From Lacunisphaera sp044224295 (GTDB taxonomy: Bacteria > Verrucomicrobiota > Verrucomicrobiia > Opitutales > Opitutaceae), in contig JBGAKQ010000009.1 in NCBI GenBank assembly GCA_044224295.1, forward strand, positions 88,690 to 152,689: a DNA stretch of 64,000 nt, given 5' to 3'. The position numbers and the translations under genes are program-made. The first letter of the stretch is position 1. Each line of letters begins with the position of its first letter. This document shows positions 1 to 8,638 of this stretch, in pieces. The notes beneath the pieces are model-generated. The model had not been told where the DNA came from, made no database searches, and was given only the letters and a program-made list of their open reading frames with translations.

Positions 1-315
1 ATCGAACCAATAAAGCGCCGCGGAAATAAACAGCGGCATCGCCAGCAGGGCCGCATGGCTGAACCACCGGTGCCGCTCGTGGAGCAACCACCCCATGATC
101 ACGAACAGACCGGCGTCCGCGATGAAATGCGGCCAGCCAAAATGCACAAGGTGCCCGGTCCAGATGCGCCACCACTCGCCACCGGCAATGGCAGCGCGGT
201 CATAGAGCAGCGGATCCCGCCACGCGGGCACCAGTTGGATCAGCAGGGAGCCGGCCGCGAGGACGAGGAAGAACCAGGGTGGACGGCGCAGCAGGGTCAG
301 CAGGCTTCGGAACAT
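1..315 (-). CDS. rhombosortase-like intramembrane protease (partial, C-terminus outside window)
   Basis: The reading frame is open from an ATG at 315 to the window edge, giving 105 N-terminal residues. It begins with a hydrophobic helix (PPWFFLVLAAGSLLIQLVP), then has GGEWWRIWTGHLVHFGWPHF followed by another membrane helix. The GEWWR(L/I)WTGHLVH block is the hallmark N-terminal half of rhombosortases, rhomboid-family serine proteases thought to cleave and release proteins with a GlyGly-CTERM tail. The rhomboid HxxxN position reads HFIAD here, with Asp in place of Asn. The catalytic Ser and His helices would lie beyond the edge and cannot be checked. The gene starts 7 bases after a gene whose product ends in a Gly-rich tail, hydrophobic helix and Arg cluster, so enzyme and substrate appear co-transcribed. 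Family call is by motif only. Confidence 0.8.
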   Translation of the reverse strand, partial: MFRSLLTLLRRPPWFFLVLAAGSLLIQLVPAWRDPLLYDRAAIAGGEWWRIWTGHLVHFGWPHFIADAGLFVIMGWLLHERHRWFSHAALLAMPLFISAALYWFD

Positions 316-322
316 GCGCGGA

Positions 323-1762
323 TCAATTTCGCCGGCGCATCCGCAGAAGCACCAACAAACTGAGCGCGCCGGCAAACCAGAAGCTGGGCGCACCGCCGCC
401 ACCGCCACCACCCCCTCCCGAGGACGGGGTCGTGGGCGGGGTCACCACGGGATTGTTCACCGTAAGCGTCACGGTGTTGCTGGTGACGGAGCCCGTGGCG
501 TTGGTCACGGTGACAAAATAGGAACCGGCATTCGCAGTCTGCGCGTTGCTGATGCTGAGGGTCGAATTGGTGGCGCCTGCAAGGGCGGCGTTGTTGAAGG
601 ACCACTGGTAGGACGTGGCGTTGTTCGCCGTCACCGAGAAACTCGTCGCGCCGCCGGCAGTGACGGTGACGCTGGTCGGTTGGGCGGTGATGGTCGGCAG
701 CGGTTGCGAGGTCGGAGTTTGCGTGACGCTCAGCGTGAGCCCCGCGGTGTCGCCGTCCCAGCCGTCGACCGCAAAATAATAGGTGGTGCCGGCCGTGGCG
801 GTGAACGACACGGTGCTGGCCTGGATGTGGGGATTGGCGCTGATGTCGTCGTTGTTCCCAATCGTCACAAGGTTGTTCAGCGCGGTGCCCGTGTAGACCG
901 CGAGCACGGTGTCGCAATAACTGCCGCGTGTATCGACCGTCACGGGCCCGGCCGCGGCGGCGGCCCATTTCCACCACACGGAATGGGCGGCCGGATTGCC
1001 GGTGGCGTGACCCGGCTCGCCGCTTTGGCGGCTGGCGTTGGTGTTGTAGCCCGTCAGGGTCGTCGAGTTGTTCGGGCCCAGGATCACGGTCGTCGCGTTT
1101 GCGAAGTCGTCATTCGCGGGCACCCCTGGCGGACCGTAAAGTTGCTGCGCGCCGGTGATGTCGTCGGAGCTCAATCGGTCGAGATTCGAGATCCGGCTGT
1201 TCATGACCGCGGTCACGGACTGGGGCGGGGTGGCGGTGTCCGGGTGGTCGAGGCCAAGCAGGTGTCCGAGTTCGTGGAGCGCGACGCGGCGCAGGTCGAC
1301 GACGCTGCCCTGGCGATTCCCATCGTAGATGCCCCAGGGCTGGAAAGCCGTGTTGAAGATGATGTCGGCCTGCGTGCGCTCATTGCCGATGGACCAAGTG
1401 GTCGTGATGGCGAGCGTCTGGGATTCGAAGGCCGTGTTGAAGGCCCGGTCCGCGAAAACCACCTCGTTGACCCCGTTGCTCTGGGCCGCCGGGCCGGGTG
1501 CCGCCACCGTGGAGGTGATCTGCAGGTTGCCGATCACGGCGTTCCAGTCACGACTGGCCGCCTGCACGGCCGCATCGTAGCTGAGGGAGCCGCCGGAATT
1601 GGTGCCAAGCTTGGTGGTGATGGCGACCGTGCCTGACGGCCACTTGATCGGCAGCGCCACTCCGCTGGTGCGGTCGTCGGTGATGAAGGTGAACGCGGCC
1701 CCGGTGACGGCGCCCGTCACGACCACCAGCAGGGCGCTTGCGAGGCGAAGGTTAGTTTTCAC
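323..1762 (-). CDS. secreted matrixin-like zinc metalloprotease with Ig-like domain and GlyGly-CTERM-type sorting tail
   Basis: 479 residues. Residues 1-23 form a signal peptide. The zinc motif HELGHLLGLDH sits at 163-173 with a candidate Met-turn (AVMNS, Met187), as in matrixins (M10-type metzincins). A further beta-rich domain (about 215-350) resembles pre-peptidase or carbohydrate-binding modules. An Ig-like domain (about 355-437, ITAQPTSVTVTAGG ... GSYFVTVTNATG) precedes a Pro/Thr linker. The tail is nine glycines (449-457), a hydrophobic segment (WFAGALSLLVLL) and RMRRRN. This matches the tripartite GlyGly-CTERM signal expected to be cut by a rhombosortase, which is the next gene. It overlaps the upstream gene by 11 bases. 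Predicted to be exported, processed in the inner membrane and sent to the surface or medium. The substrate is unknown. Confidence 0.85.
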   Translation of the reverse strand: MKTNLRLASALLVVVTGAVTGAAFTFITDDRTSGVALPIKWPSGTVAITTKLGTNSGGSLSYDAAVQAASRDWNAVIGNLQITSTVAAPGPAAQSNGVNEVVFADRAFNTAFESQTLAITTTWSIGNERTQADIIFNTAFQPWGIYDGNRQGSVVDLRRVALHELGHLLGLDHPDTATPPQSVTAVMNSRISNLDRLSSDDITGAQQLYGPPGVPANDDFANATTVILGPNNSTTLTGYNTNASRQSGEPGHATGNPAAHSVWWKWAAAAAGPVTVDTRGSYCDTVLAVYTGTALNNLVTIGNNDDISANPHIQASTVSFTATAGTTYYFAVDGWDGDTAGLTLSVTQTPTSQPLPTITAQPTSVTVTAGGATSFSVTANNATSYQWSFNNAALAGATNSTLSISNAQTANAGSYFVTVTNATGSVTSNTVTLTVNNPVVTPPTTPSSGGGGGGGGGAPSFWFAGALSLLVLLRMRRRN

Positions 1763-2363
1763 GGGTGGTGGCGGGACCGCGGTTGGCCTTGAGGCGGATG
1801 GCGTCGATGAACGCCCGCGGCGTAAGTGGCCGCGCGCTCGATTTCGCTGCCAGGGCGTTGCTGGCGCGGTCCATCGGGAGCGAGACGTCGGTCGTGCTGT
1901 ACAGCGGCATGCCGTTGCTCCGCAGCATATAGTCCTGCCCGGTCTTGGCCTCCCGCAGGATGGGATAGACCCCGTGCATCATGCCCACGAGCGGGTAGAT
2001 CTTCTTGTCGCTGCCGTAAACGAACAGGATGCTCTCGTCACCCACTTCGAAAATCGGCATGCCGCTCACGGCGAATTCCACGTCGCCGATGCGCCCGCCC
2101 AGCAGGGTGAGCACGAGCGGCGCGGGCGGCGTGCCCTTGATCACCTCACGGACCTCGAGTTCGAGGACGGTGCTGATGTAGGGTTTGCCGTCGCCCTCAT
2201 GCCACTCGGGGGTGGCGGTCTTGACGACCGCGCGGACCACATAGTCGGAGCGGGCCACGAGGGCGTCGAAACTGGGCGGTTGCACCGTCGTGGCGCGGAG
2301 GCAGGGCGCGAAAACCGCGAGTGCCATCGCCAGGCCGGTCAGGAGAAAGCGGCGAGCATTCAT
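1752..2363 (-). CDS. small secreted protein of unknown function, upstream partner of the matrixin-like protease
   Basis: 203 residues with an N-terminal signal peptide (MNARRFLLTGLAMALAVFAP...). The mature part has a repeating strand pattern (SDYVVRAVVKTA, ISTVLELEVREVIKG, PLVLTLLGGRIG) and ends with basic residues. I do not recognise the family. Its stop overlaps the start of the metalloprotease gene by 11 bases, so translational coupling is likely. It has no GlyGly-CTERM tail. A role as chaperone, inhibitor or accessory factor of the protease is possible from context, but nothing in the sequence proves it. Confidence 0.75.
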   Translation of the reverse strand: MNARRFLLTGLAMALAVFAPCLRATTVQPPSFDALVARSDYVVRAVVKTATPEWHEGDGKPYISTVLELEVREVIKGTPPAPLVLTLLGGRIGDVEFAVSGMPIFEVGDESILFVYGSDKKIYPLVGMMHGVYPILREAKTGQDYMLRSNGMPLYSTTDVSLPMDRASNALAAKSSARPLTPRAFIDAIRLKANRGPATTREN

Positions 2364-2458
2364 GAGGGATGAGGTCAGACGGCTGAACCGGCCCGTGGTT
2401 CCGCCTCGGTTGATGCCCGCAACCTACGCGGGCGCCGGGTCAGGTCAAAATCGAATTG

Positions 2459-3310
2459 TCAGACCTTGATCCCAAAAAGCTCGGCATGCAGTTCGCCGGT
2501 GGCGACCCGGGTGGTGGGGCCGGTCATCTTCACTGAAAAATCCGGTGAAATTTCGATGCCAATGGTGCCGCCGGGCATGTGCACGGTGACGTGGGCGTCG
2601 ATCAGGCCCAGCTTGTGGGCAACCGCCGCGGACGCGCTGGAACTGCTGCCGGAGGCCAGCGTGTAGCCGGCGCCGCGTTCCCAGATCTCGATCTGGACGT
2701 TACGCCGGTCGAGCACCTTCAGGAACTGGACGTTGATGCGGTTCGGAAAATTTTTGTGGACCTCGATGTGCGGCCCATACTGGCGCGCGAGGTCGGCGGA
2801 GATTTCCGGCAGGACAATGACACAATGCGGGTTGCCGATGCCCGCCGCGTTGAAGGTGAATTCACGGCCCGCGATGGTGAACTTTTCCCCAAGCACGGTG
2901 CGCACGGGCCCGGCGACCGGGATCTCATCGCTTTGGAACGTTACTCGTCCCATCTCGACCGTGATGCGCTGGCCCCCGTCCATGACCTTTGACTCGACCA
3001 CGCCACCCGGGACCTCGATCGTGAAGGCCTCGCCGCCGACGAGTTTCTGGTCAAACAGGTAGCGGGAGAAGATGCGCAGGCCGTTGCCGGATTTCTCCGC
3101 CTCGGATCCATCCGGGTTGAAGATGCGCAGGCCAAAGCGCGCTTTTTTAGAGGGCAGGGGACCCCAGAGGATGCCGTCTGAACCGGCGCCAAAATTCCGG
3201 TGGCAGATGACCCGAATCTGATCGTTGGTCGGCTGGACCCAGCCGGGGTAGTCGGCGGGATTCATGACCAGGTAGTCGTTGCCAAGGGCGTGATACTTGT
3301 GGAAGCGCAT
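2459..3310 (-). CDS. dapF: diaminopimelate epimerase homologue lacking both catalytic cysteines
   Basis: 283 residues, the usual DapF length, with the family landmarks in order: the N-terminal HALGNDY, NPDGSEAEKSGNGLR around 66-78, AAGIGNPHCVIV around 155-166 and WERGAGYTLASGSSSSA around 210-226. DapF interconverts LL- and meso-diaminopimelate for lysine and peptidoglycan synthesis using two cysteines as acid and base, in CGNG and ACGTG. Here both are serine: Ser74 in SGNG and Ser220 in ASGS. Both codons read TCC on the coding strand. Either this is a serine variant or it acts on another substrate; related proline-epimerase-superfamily enzymes do use Ser or Thr. It stands alone, with no lysine genes beside it. 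The fold assignment is firm; the exact reaction is uncertain. Confidence 0.85.
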   Translation of the reverse strand: MRFHKYHALGNDYLVMNPADYPGWVQPTNDQIRVICHRNFGAGSDGILWGPLPSKKARFGLRIFNPDGSEAEKSGNGLRIFSRYLFDQKLVGGEAFTIEVPGGVVESKVMDGGQRITVEMGRVTFQSDEIPVAGPVRTVLGEKFTIAGREFTFNAAGIGNPHCVIVLPEISADLARQYGPHIEVHKNFPNRINVQFLKVLDRRNVQIEIWERGAGYTLASGSSSSASAAVAHKLGLIDAHVTVHMPGGTIGIEISPDFSVKMTGPTTRVATGELHAELFGIKV

Positions 3311-3433
3311 GGAGGATGAGGCTAAGGGCTGGAGGCGAGAGGCTAGAGCTTGGATGAGCGCGCACGGAAGCGCGGAATCGCTGGTGACGCGAAAATTTGC
3401 GGACGGGTGAAGCCCGCGGCAAAACCCGACGGA

Positions 3434-4939
3434 TCAGCCGGCGGCTTGTGCCTTCGCGCCGTAGCCGAGGAGTTTTCGCTCCTTGATGAATTCCGCCACC
3501 TTGGTGGGGACCATTTTTTCCCAGGAGGCATCGCCCGATTTGATGCGCTGGAGGACGTCGCGGGAGAAGATATTGAGGTAGTCCGGATTGCACCCGCGAA
3601 TGCTGTCGAGGTTGTCGTTCTCGAGCAGGTACGCGTACAGGTTGCGGAGTCGGCCGCCGAGTTGGAGATTCTGGGCGGTGATCATGATCTCGGAGGCAAA
3701 GGCATGGGTATTGGCAGGCGCCGTGTTTGCCGGTCGCACGCTCGCCGGATGACCGCTGGAAAGATAGCGGTCGTAGGCGTCCTGCCGCATCGGGTACACA
3801 TACAGCTTCACCGCGTGCCGGAACATGCGGCCCATGGATTCGAGGATGCCGCCCTCGAGTTCCTCGTAGTACTTCTCGTTGAAGATCTCGAGGAGGTTGT
3901 TGATGCCCATGGCCACGCCGATCATCTCCTTCGTGTACCGACGGAAATACGAGACCAGTCGGTAGAACTCCGAGTAGTTTGAAATGAGCGTCGTGAAGCC
4001 GATGTGCCCCAGCATGTCGACGCGGGCGAGGAAGTCGGTCGCGTCGAGGTCACCCTCCGCGAGCAGGTTGTTCATGGTGATTTCCATCAGCACCACCATT
4101 TCCTTCCCCTTCACGATGGGCTCCTGCATGAACTGCGCGGTGGCGCAGGTCAGCATGTCGACATTCACGTGCGTGACCGGGCGGAAGCTGCCGCGTTCGA
4201 CCAGCACGGCCTTGTGGTGCAGCACCTCGGACGGCTGCAGCACGTCGCCGTTGGGCGCGAACATGACGGCATTCGTGAGGCCGAATTGCACCAAGCGGAG
4301 CGAGAGTAGCCGGTTGTCGATCGTCCCGAACGCCGGGCCGCTGACCCGCAGCATGTCGACCTCAATGCGATCCGTGCCGAGATTGTCCGCCAGCGATTGG
4401 ATCAGCTGGGCCGGGTCCGAGGCGTAATTGAACGCGCCGTAAACCAGGTTCACGCCAACGATGCCGAGCGCCTGTTGCTGCAGGACGTTTTCTTTGTCCC
4501 ACATGCGAACGTGGATGATGATGTCGCTGGGTTCCGCCTGCGGTTCGTGCTGGAAGCGCACGCCTAGCCAGCCGTGGCCATCGACCGGGCCCTTGAAACT
4601 CTTGGCGACCACCGTATCCGCAAAAACGAAGAACCGCGTCCGATCGCCCCGCTTTTCCGACAGGCGCTCCTTCAGCAGCCGGTACTCGTGATCCAGCATG
4701 GTTTGCAGGCGTTCCCGGGAGACATAGCGGGGCGCTTTGCCGTAGATCGCGTCACTGAACGTCATGTCGTAAGCCGACATGGTCTTGGCGATGGAGCCGG
4801 AAGCCCCGCCGACCTGGAAAAAGATGCGGGAGACCTCCTGGCCGGCACCGATTTCGGCAAAGGTGCCATAGCGGGTGCCATCCAGATTGATGGTCAGCGC
4901 CTTGCGATTGGTTGTGAGCAGTTCCTTTTTCTCACTCAT
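3434..4939 (-). CDS. conserved protein of unknown function, about 500 residues
   Basis: I chose the ATG at 4939 (MSEKKELLTTNRKALTINLD), giving 501 residues, over a longer reading whose extra 23 residues look non-coding. The N-terminal block LNxDxxRYGTFAEIGAGQEVSRIFFQVGGASGSIAKTMSAYDM, written here as a consensus impression, is very conserved in my memory of Bacteroidota and other phyla. There such proteins are called, without clear basis, nicotinate-nucleotide adenylyltransferase or TonB-dependent receptor. It has no signal peptide, no membrane helix and no barrel features, so a cytoplasmic protein is likely and a receptor is not. I see no HxGH nucleotidyltransferase motif. It is divergent from sppA with 169 bases between the starts. 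Function unknown. Confidence 0.85.
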   Translation of the reverse strand: MSEKKELLTTNRKALTINLDGTRYGTFAEIGAGQEVSRIFFQVGGASGSIAKTMSAYDMTFSDAIYGKAPRYVSRERLQTMLDHEYRLLKERLSEKRGDRTRFFVFADTVVAKSFKGPVDGHGWLGVRFQHEPQAEPSDIIIHVRMWDKENVLQQQALGIVGVNLVYGAFNYASDPAQLIQSLADNLGTDRIEVDMLRVSGPAFGTIDNRLLSLRLVQFGLTNAVMFAPNGDVLQPSEVLHHKAVLVERGSFRPVTHVNVDMLTCATAQFMQEPIVKGKEMVVLMEITMNNLLAEGDLDATDFLARVDMLGHIGFTTLISNYSEFYRLVSYFRRYTKEMIGVAMGINNLLEIFNEKYYEELEGGILESMGRMFRHAVKLYVYPMRQDAYDRYLSSGHPASVRPANTAPANTHAFASEIMITAQNLQLGGRLRNLYAYLLENDNLDSIRGCNPDYLNIFSRDVLQRIKSGDASWEKMVPTKVAEFIKERKLLGYGAKAQAAG

Positions 4940-5108
4940 GCCCGTACTATGCGGTTTTGGGGCCGCAAGGGAAGGCTGCGTATGCGTTTCCGAGCGGTCA
5001 GCAGGCAAAATTAAGCCGATCGGCGGCGGTTCGGGCGCCGGCTAATGCCACGGCGGCCACCGCTCCTTTTCGCTGGCGAAGGTAAAACGCCTGCCTAGCT
5101 TCCGGGCC

Positions 5109-6953
5109 ATGAAGAATTTCTTCACGTCGTTTTTCGCCACCCTGGCCGCGCTCGTGGTATTCCTGGTGGGGGCATCCCTTTGTTTCTTCATCTTCATCGG
5201 AATGGTGGTGGCGATGGGTGAGAAAAAGCCGGTCCAGGTCGCCGACGACTCCTACCTCGTCTTCGATCTCGGCACCAACATCCGGGACGAACCGGTGCCG
5301 GACGACGGCTTTGCGGAGGTCGTCGAGGCGCTCGGGGGCGAGCCGCGTCGCGAGCTGCAGCTGCGCGACGTGACCCGCTCCCTGCATGCCGCCGCCCAGG
5401 ACAGCGCGATCAAGGGACTCTACCTCACGGGCACGATGCGGGCCACGGGCTACGGTTCGGGCTTTGCCGCGCTCAAGGAAGTGCGGGAAGCCATCGAGGC
5501 ATTCCGGGCGTTGGGCAAGCCCGTCAAGGCGCACCTCGACTACGCCGGCACGCGTGAATTCTACCTCGCCTCGGCGGCCAGCGAGATCGTCCTCGATCCC
5601 TACGGCGCCGTCGTGATGCCGGGCCTGGCCTCGCAGCCGATGTTTCTTACCGGGGCGTTCGAGAAGTTCGGCGTGGGCGTCCAGGTCACGCGGGTCGGCA
5701 AGTACAAGAGCGCGGTCGAGCCCTACACGCTCAAGCAGATGAGCCCCGAGAACCGGGCGCAGATCCAAAAGCTCCTGGATGACGTCTGGGCCCACCTCTC
5801 CACCTCGATCGAGGCGGCCCGGAAACTCCCTGCGGGCGCCATCCAGCAGGCCGTGGACGCGAAGGGCCTGATCCGGGCGGACGACGCCCTCAAGTTGAAG
5901 TTGGTGGACCGCGTCGCGTACCTCGACGAAGTGCTCGATGAATTGAAGGCCGCGACCGGCCGCAAGGGTTCGGCGCAGCCGTTCCGGCAGATCTCCATCA
6001 AGGAGTACGCCCGCTTTGTTTCCTCCAGCGGTCTCACCGCCACGCGCCAGGGTGAGGGCAAACTCGAGCTCGGCGGTGGCAAGGGCAAGATCGCCATCGT
6101 GTACGCGGAGGGCGAAATCGTGGATGGCACGGGCAACGAGGAAGGCGTCGTCTATGGCGAAAAAACCGCCCGTACGCTGCGCCAAATCCGACAGGACAAG
6201 AGCATCGCCGCCGTGGTGCTCCGGGTGAACAGCCCGGGCGGCAGCGTCACGGCTTCCGAGGCGATCCTGCGCGAACTGCGCCTGATTCACCGCGACAAGC
6301 CCGTGATCGTTTCCATGGGCACCGTGGCAGCCTCGGGCGGGTATTGGATCTCGACCGCCTCCGACCGGATCTTCGCCCAGCCGACCACCATTACCGGTTC
6401 CATCGGCGTCTTCGGCATGTTCTTCAACTTCCAGGGACTCGCGACCGACAAGCTTGGCCTGACGTTCGACACCGTGAAAACCGGCCGTTTTGCCGACGCG
6501 GCTACGGTGGTCCGGCCGAAGACCGAGGCGGAACTCGCGATCTTCCAGGACTCCGTCGATTGGGTCTACGACCAGTTTATTTCAAAAGTCACGGCGGCGC
6601 GGAAACTCGACCGCAAGGTCGTTGAGGAAATCGCCCAGGGGCGGGTCTGGTCGGGCAGCGAGGCGCTGAAGCTCAAGCTGGTCGATGAGGTCGGTGGGCT
6701 GGCGGACGCCGTCAAGTTTGCGGCGACCAAGGCGCAGCTGGGTGACGACTTCCGCGTGGCCGAGTACCCGCGCCGGAAACCGTTTGCGGAGCAATTCGTG
6801 GAGTCGCTGGAGAATCATCGCCGCGAGCAGGCCTTCGCCGGTCCGCTGGGTGAGATTTTCCGGGACCTGACGGGGGAATTCAAGACGCTCGGGCGCCTCA
6901 ACGATCCGCGCGGGATTTACGCCCGGCTGCCCTTCGAGCTCCGCCTCAAGTGA
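5109..6953 (+). CDS. sppA: signal peptide peptidase SppA, 67K type
   Basis: 614 residues, the double-domain (E. coli-like) form. One N-terminal membrane anchor (about 10-37) is followed by two tandem S49 protease domains. The catalytic dyad can be placed: the lysine in RVGKYKSAVEP is Lys200 and the serine in AASGGYWIS is Ser409, essentially the positions known for E. coli SppA (Lys209 and Ser409). It degrades cleaved signal peptides and other membrane-held peptides from the periplasmic side. Its TGA stop touches the next gene (sufT), so the two are probably co-transcribed. Confidence 0.96.
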   Translation: MKNFFTSFFATLAALVVFLVGASLCFFIFIGMVVAMGEKKPVQVADDSYLVFDLGTNIRDEPVPDDGFAEVVEALGGEPRRELQLRDVTRSLHAAAQDSAIKGLYLTGTMRATGYGSGFAALKEVREAIEAFRALGKPVKAHLDYAGTREFYLASAASEIVLDPYGAVVMPGLASQPMFLTGAFEKFGVGVQVTRVGKYKSAVEPYTLKQMSPENRAQIQKLLDDVWAHLSTSIEAARKLPAGAIQQAVDAKGLIRADDALKLKLVDRVAYLDEVLDELKAATGRKGSAQPFRQISIKEYARFVSSSGLTATRQGEGKLELGGGKGKIAIVYAEGEIVDGTGNEEGVVYGEKTARTLRQIRQDKSIAAVVLRVNSPGGSVTASEAILRELRLIHRDKPVIVSMGTVAASGGYWISTASDRIFAQPTTITGSIGVFGMFFNFQGLATDKLGLTFDTVKTGRFADAATVVRPKTEAELAIFQDSVDWVYDQFISKVTAARKLDRKVVEEIAQGRVWSGSEALKLKLVDEVGGLADAVKFAATKAQLGDDFRVAEYPRRKPFAEQFVESLENHRREQAFAGPLGEIFRDLTGEFKTLGRLNDPRGIYARLPFELRLK

Positions 6954-6958
6954 CGACC

Positions 6959-7495
6959 ATGGCCCAGGAATACACTCTCTCGCGGGACTGTCCCGCCACC
7001 ATCATCCCCGCCGGTGACAAGACCGTGCTGCCGGCGGGCACCGCCGTGTTCATCACGCAGACTCTTGGTGGCAATGTGACCGTCCGCACGGATCGCGGGC
7101 TCTTCCAGATCGCGACTGCCGACACGGGTGCGCTTTCGGGCTGCACGCCCAAGGCGGAACAACCCGCCAGCGTTGCCGCCGAATTCAGCGAGCAGGCCGT
7201 TTGGGACGCCTTGAAAACCTGCTTTGACCCGGAGATCCCCGTCAACATCGTCGACTTGGGTCTCGTTTACGACCTGGCGATCGAAACCACCCCGAATGGC
7301 AAGCACGCGCTCGAGGTGAAGATGACGCTCACCGCCCCCGGTTGCGGCATGGGCCCGGTCATCGCCGAGGATGTGCGCCAGAAGATTTCACGTTTGCCGG
7401 ACGTCGAGTCCGCAAAGGTCCACATTGTCTGGGATCCGCAATGGACGCCCCAAATGATCTCGGACGTCGGCCGGAAGGCGCTCGGGATCGAGTAA
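6959..7495 (+). CDS. sufT: iron-sulfur cluster assembly protein SufT (DUF59/PaaD-like)
   Basis: 178 residues from the ATG at 6959. A GTG at 6950 overlapping the sppA stop is the alternative start and would add three residues. The N-terminal extension (EYTLSRDCPATIIPAGDKTVLPAGTAV, given in shortened form) is typical of the SufT subfamily. The C-terminal DUF59 domain carries DPEIPVNIVDLGLVYDL and the conserved cysteine in TAPGCGMG. SufT helps mature Fe-S proteins in the cytoplasm. Here it is detached from any visible suf operon and sits directly behind sppA. Confidence 0.9.
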   Translation: MAQEYTLSRDCPATIIPAGDKTVLPAGTAVFITQTLGGNVTVRTDRGLFQIATADTGALSGCTPKAEQPASVAAEFSEQAVWDALKTCFDPEIPVNIVDLGLVYDLAIETTPNGKHALEVKMTLTAPGCGMGPVIAEDVRQKISRLPDVESAKVHIVWDPQWTPQMISDVGRKALGIE

Positions 7496-7534
7496 CGATC
7501 GGGCTGGTGTCGCGGCGGAAATGCCGTCCACGCC

Positions 7535-8638
7535 TCAGGCCGTCACAGTATCGAGCGAGCAGCTCTCCAAAGGTGTCTCGCAATTCGGCCGGGCAATGAT
7601 GCCTGGGTACGGTTCCGTGGCGAAAGGCTTGGCGGGCTCGGTGAGCAGGTGACGATCGCAAACGGCAAACAGCCCCGCTTCGGTCATGGCGCGGCGCATG
7701 TCGTGAAGAAACTTTCCGTCGGGATCGACGCTCTGGCCCACAAAATTGAGGTACTTCTTCATCTTCGCGACGTGGGCGGCTTCCGGGATGCCCGGGGTCT
7801 GGGTCTCGCGGTAGAGCCGCCCGATGTATTCGCGAACATCGGCGAGCTTGGGCGCGAACGCGACGCCACCGGCCAGCCGCTCCCGGCACTGCCGGAAAAT
7901 CCACGGATTGCGGATCGCGTGACGGCCAATCATCACGCCCGCCGCGCCGGTTTCCTGGAGGACCTGCGCGGCCTTGTCCGCGGAGGTGACGTTGCCGTTG
8001 GCGAGGACCGGACACTTCACGGTCCGGGCCGCGGCGGCGATATGGTCGTAGTGGACCTCGCTGCGGTAACCCTCCTTCACGGTGCGGCCGTGGACGCTGA
8101 GCAGGTTCACGCCGTGCTTGTTGATCAAGGCCAGCACGCGTTCGTAGTTCTCGGTGGAGTCGAAACCGATCCGCGTCTTGACGGTGAAAAGACCGGGCAC
8201 GGCGTCACGCAGGGCGCCAATCAGCTCGTCGATTTTCGCGGGGTCCCGCAGGAGGCCGCCGCCGACGTTCTTCCTGTAAATCTTGGGCGCAGGGCAGCCC
8301 ATGTTCAGGTCGATGCCCGCGATCGGGTAGGCGAGCAGTTCCTTCACCGTCCGCACCATGTCGGGTACATGCTCGCCAATCAGTTGGGCGAAGACCGGGC
8401 GGCCGGTCTGGTTTTCGGTGATTGAGCGGAGGATGTGTTTCTCCGGACGGGACTGGCCGTGCACCCGGAAGAACTCGGTGAAGAAATAGTCGGGCGCGCC
8501 GTAGTGCGCCATGACCCGCATGAACGGCAGGTCGGTCACATCCTGCATCGGCGCCAGCGCCGTCAACGGCTGGCCCGGCAGGATTCCCGCGGGCAGCAGG
8601 CGGGACGCGGGGGCCGCGGCTCCGGGGGCCGTGCTCAT
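7535..8638 (-). CDS. tRNA-dihydrouridine synthase
   Basis: 367 residues. FMN-dependent TIM-barrel enzyme that reduces uridines in the tRNA D-loop. Visible landmarks are LAPMQDVTDLPFM near the N-terminus, GIDLNMGCPAPK with the catalytic cysteine, KTRIG, SVHGRTVKEGY, ANGNV and GVMIGRHAIRNPW. The N-terminal 20 or so residues rich in Ala and Pro are a non-conserved extension. Its start overlaps the stop of the upstream DUF151 gene by four bases, so the two are translationally coupled. The subtype (DusA, B or C) is not assigned. Confidence 0.93.
   Translation of the reverse strand: MSTAPGAAAPASRLLPAGILPGQPLTALAPMQDVTDLPFMRVMAHYGAPDYFFTEFFRVHGQSRPEKHILRSITENQTGRPVFAQLIGEHVPDMVRTVKELLAYPIAGIDLNMGCPAPKIYRKNVGGGLLRDPAKIDELIGALRDAVPGLFTVKTRIGFDSTENYERVLALINKHGVNLLSVHGRTVKEGYRSEVHYDHIAAAARTVKCPVLANGNVTSADKAAQVLQETGAAGVMIGRHAIRNPWIFRQCRERLAGGVAFAPKLADVREYIGRLYRETQTPGIPEAAHVAKMKKYLNFVGQSVDPDGKFLHDMRRAMTEAGLFAVCDRHLLTEPAKPFATEPYPGIIARPNCETPLESCSLDTVTA

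Noticed and set aside
395..420. GC-rich triplet run (poly-Gly codons on the minus strand) as a microsatellite
   Set aside because: It is explained by the nine glycines of the GlyGly-CTERM tail of the protease.
7496..7534. Terminator between sufT and the convergent dihydrouridine synthase gene
   Set aside because: Only a 4-bp CGGC/GCCG stem without a T-run is visible.
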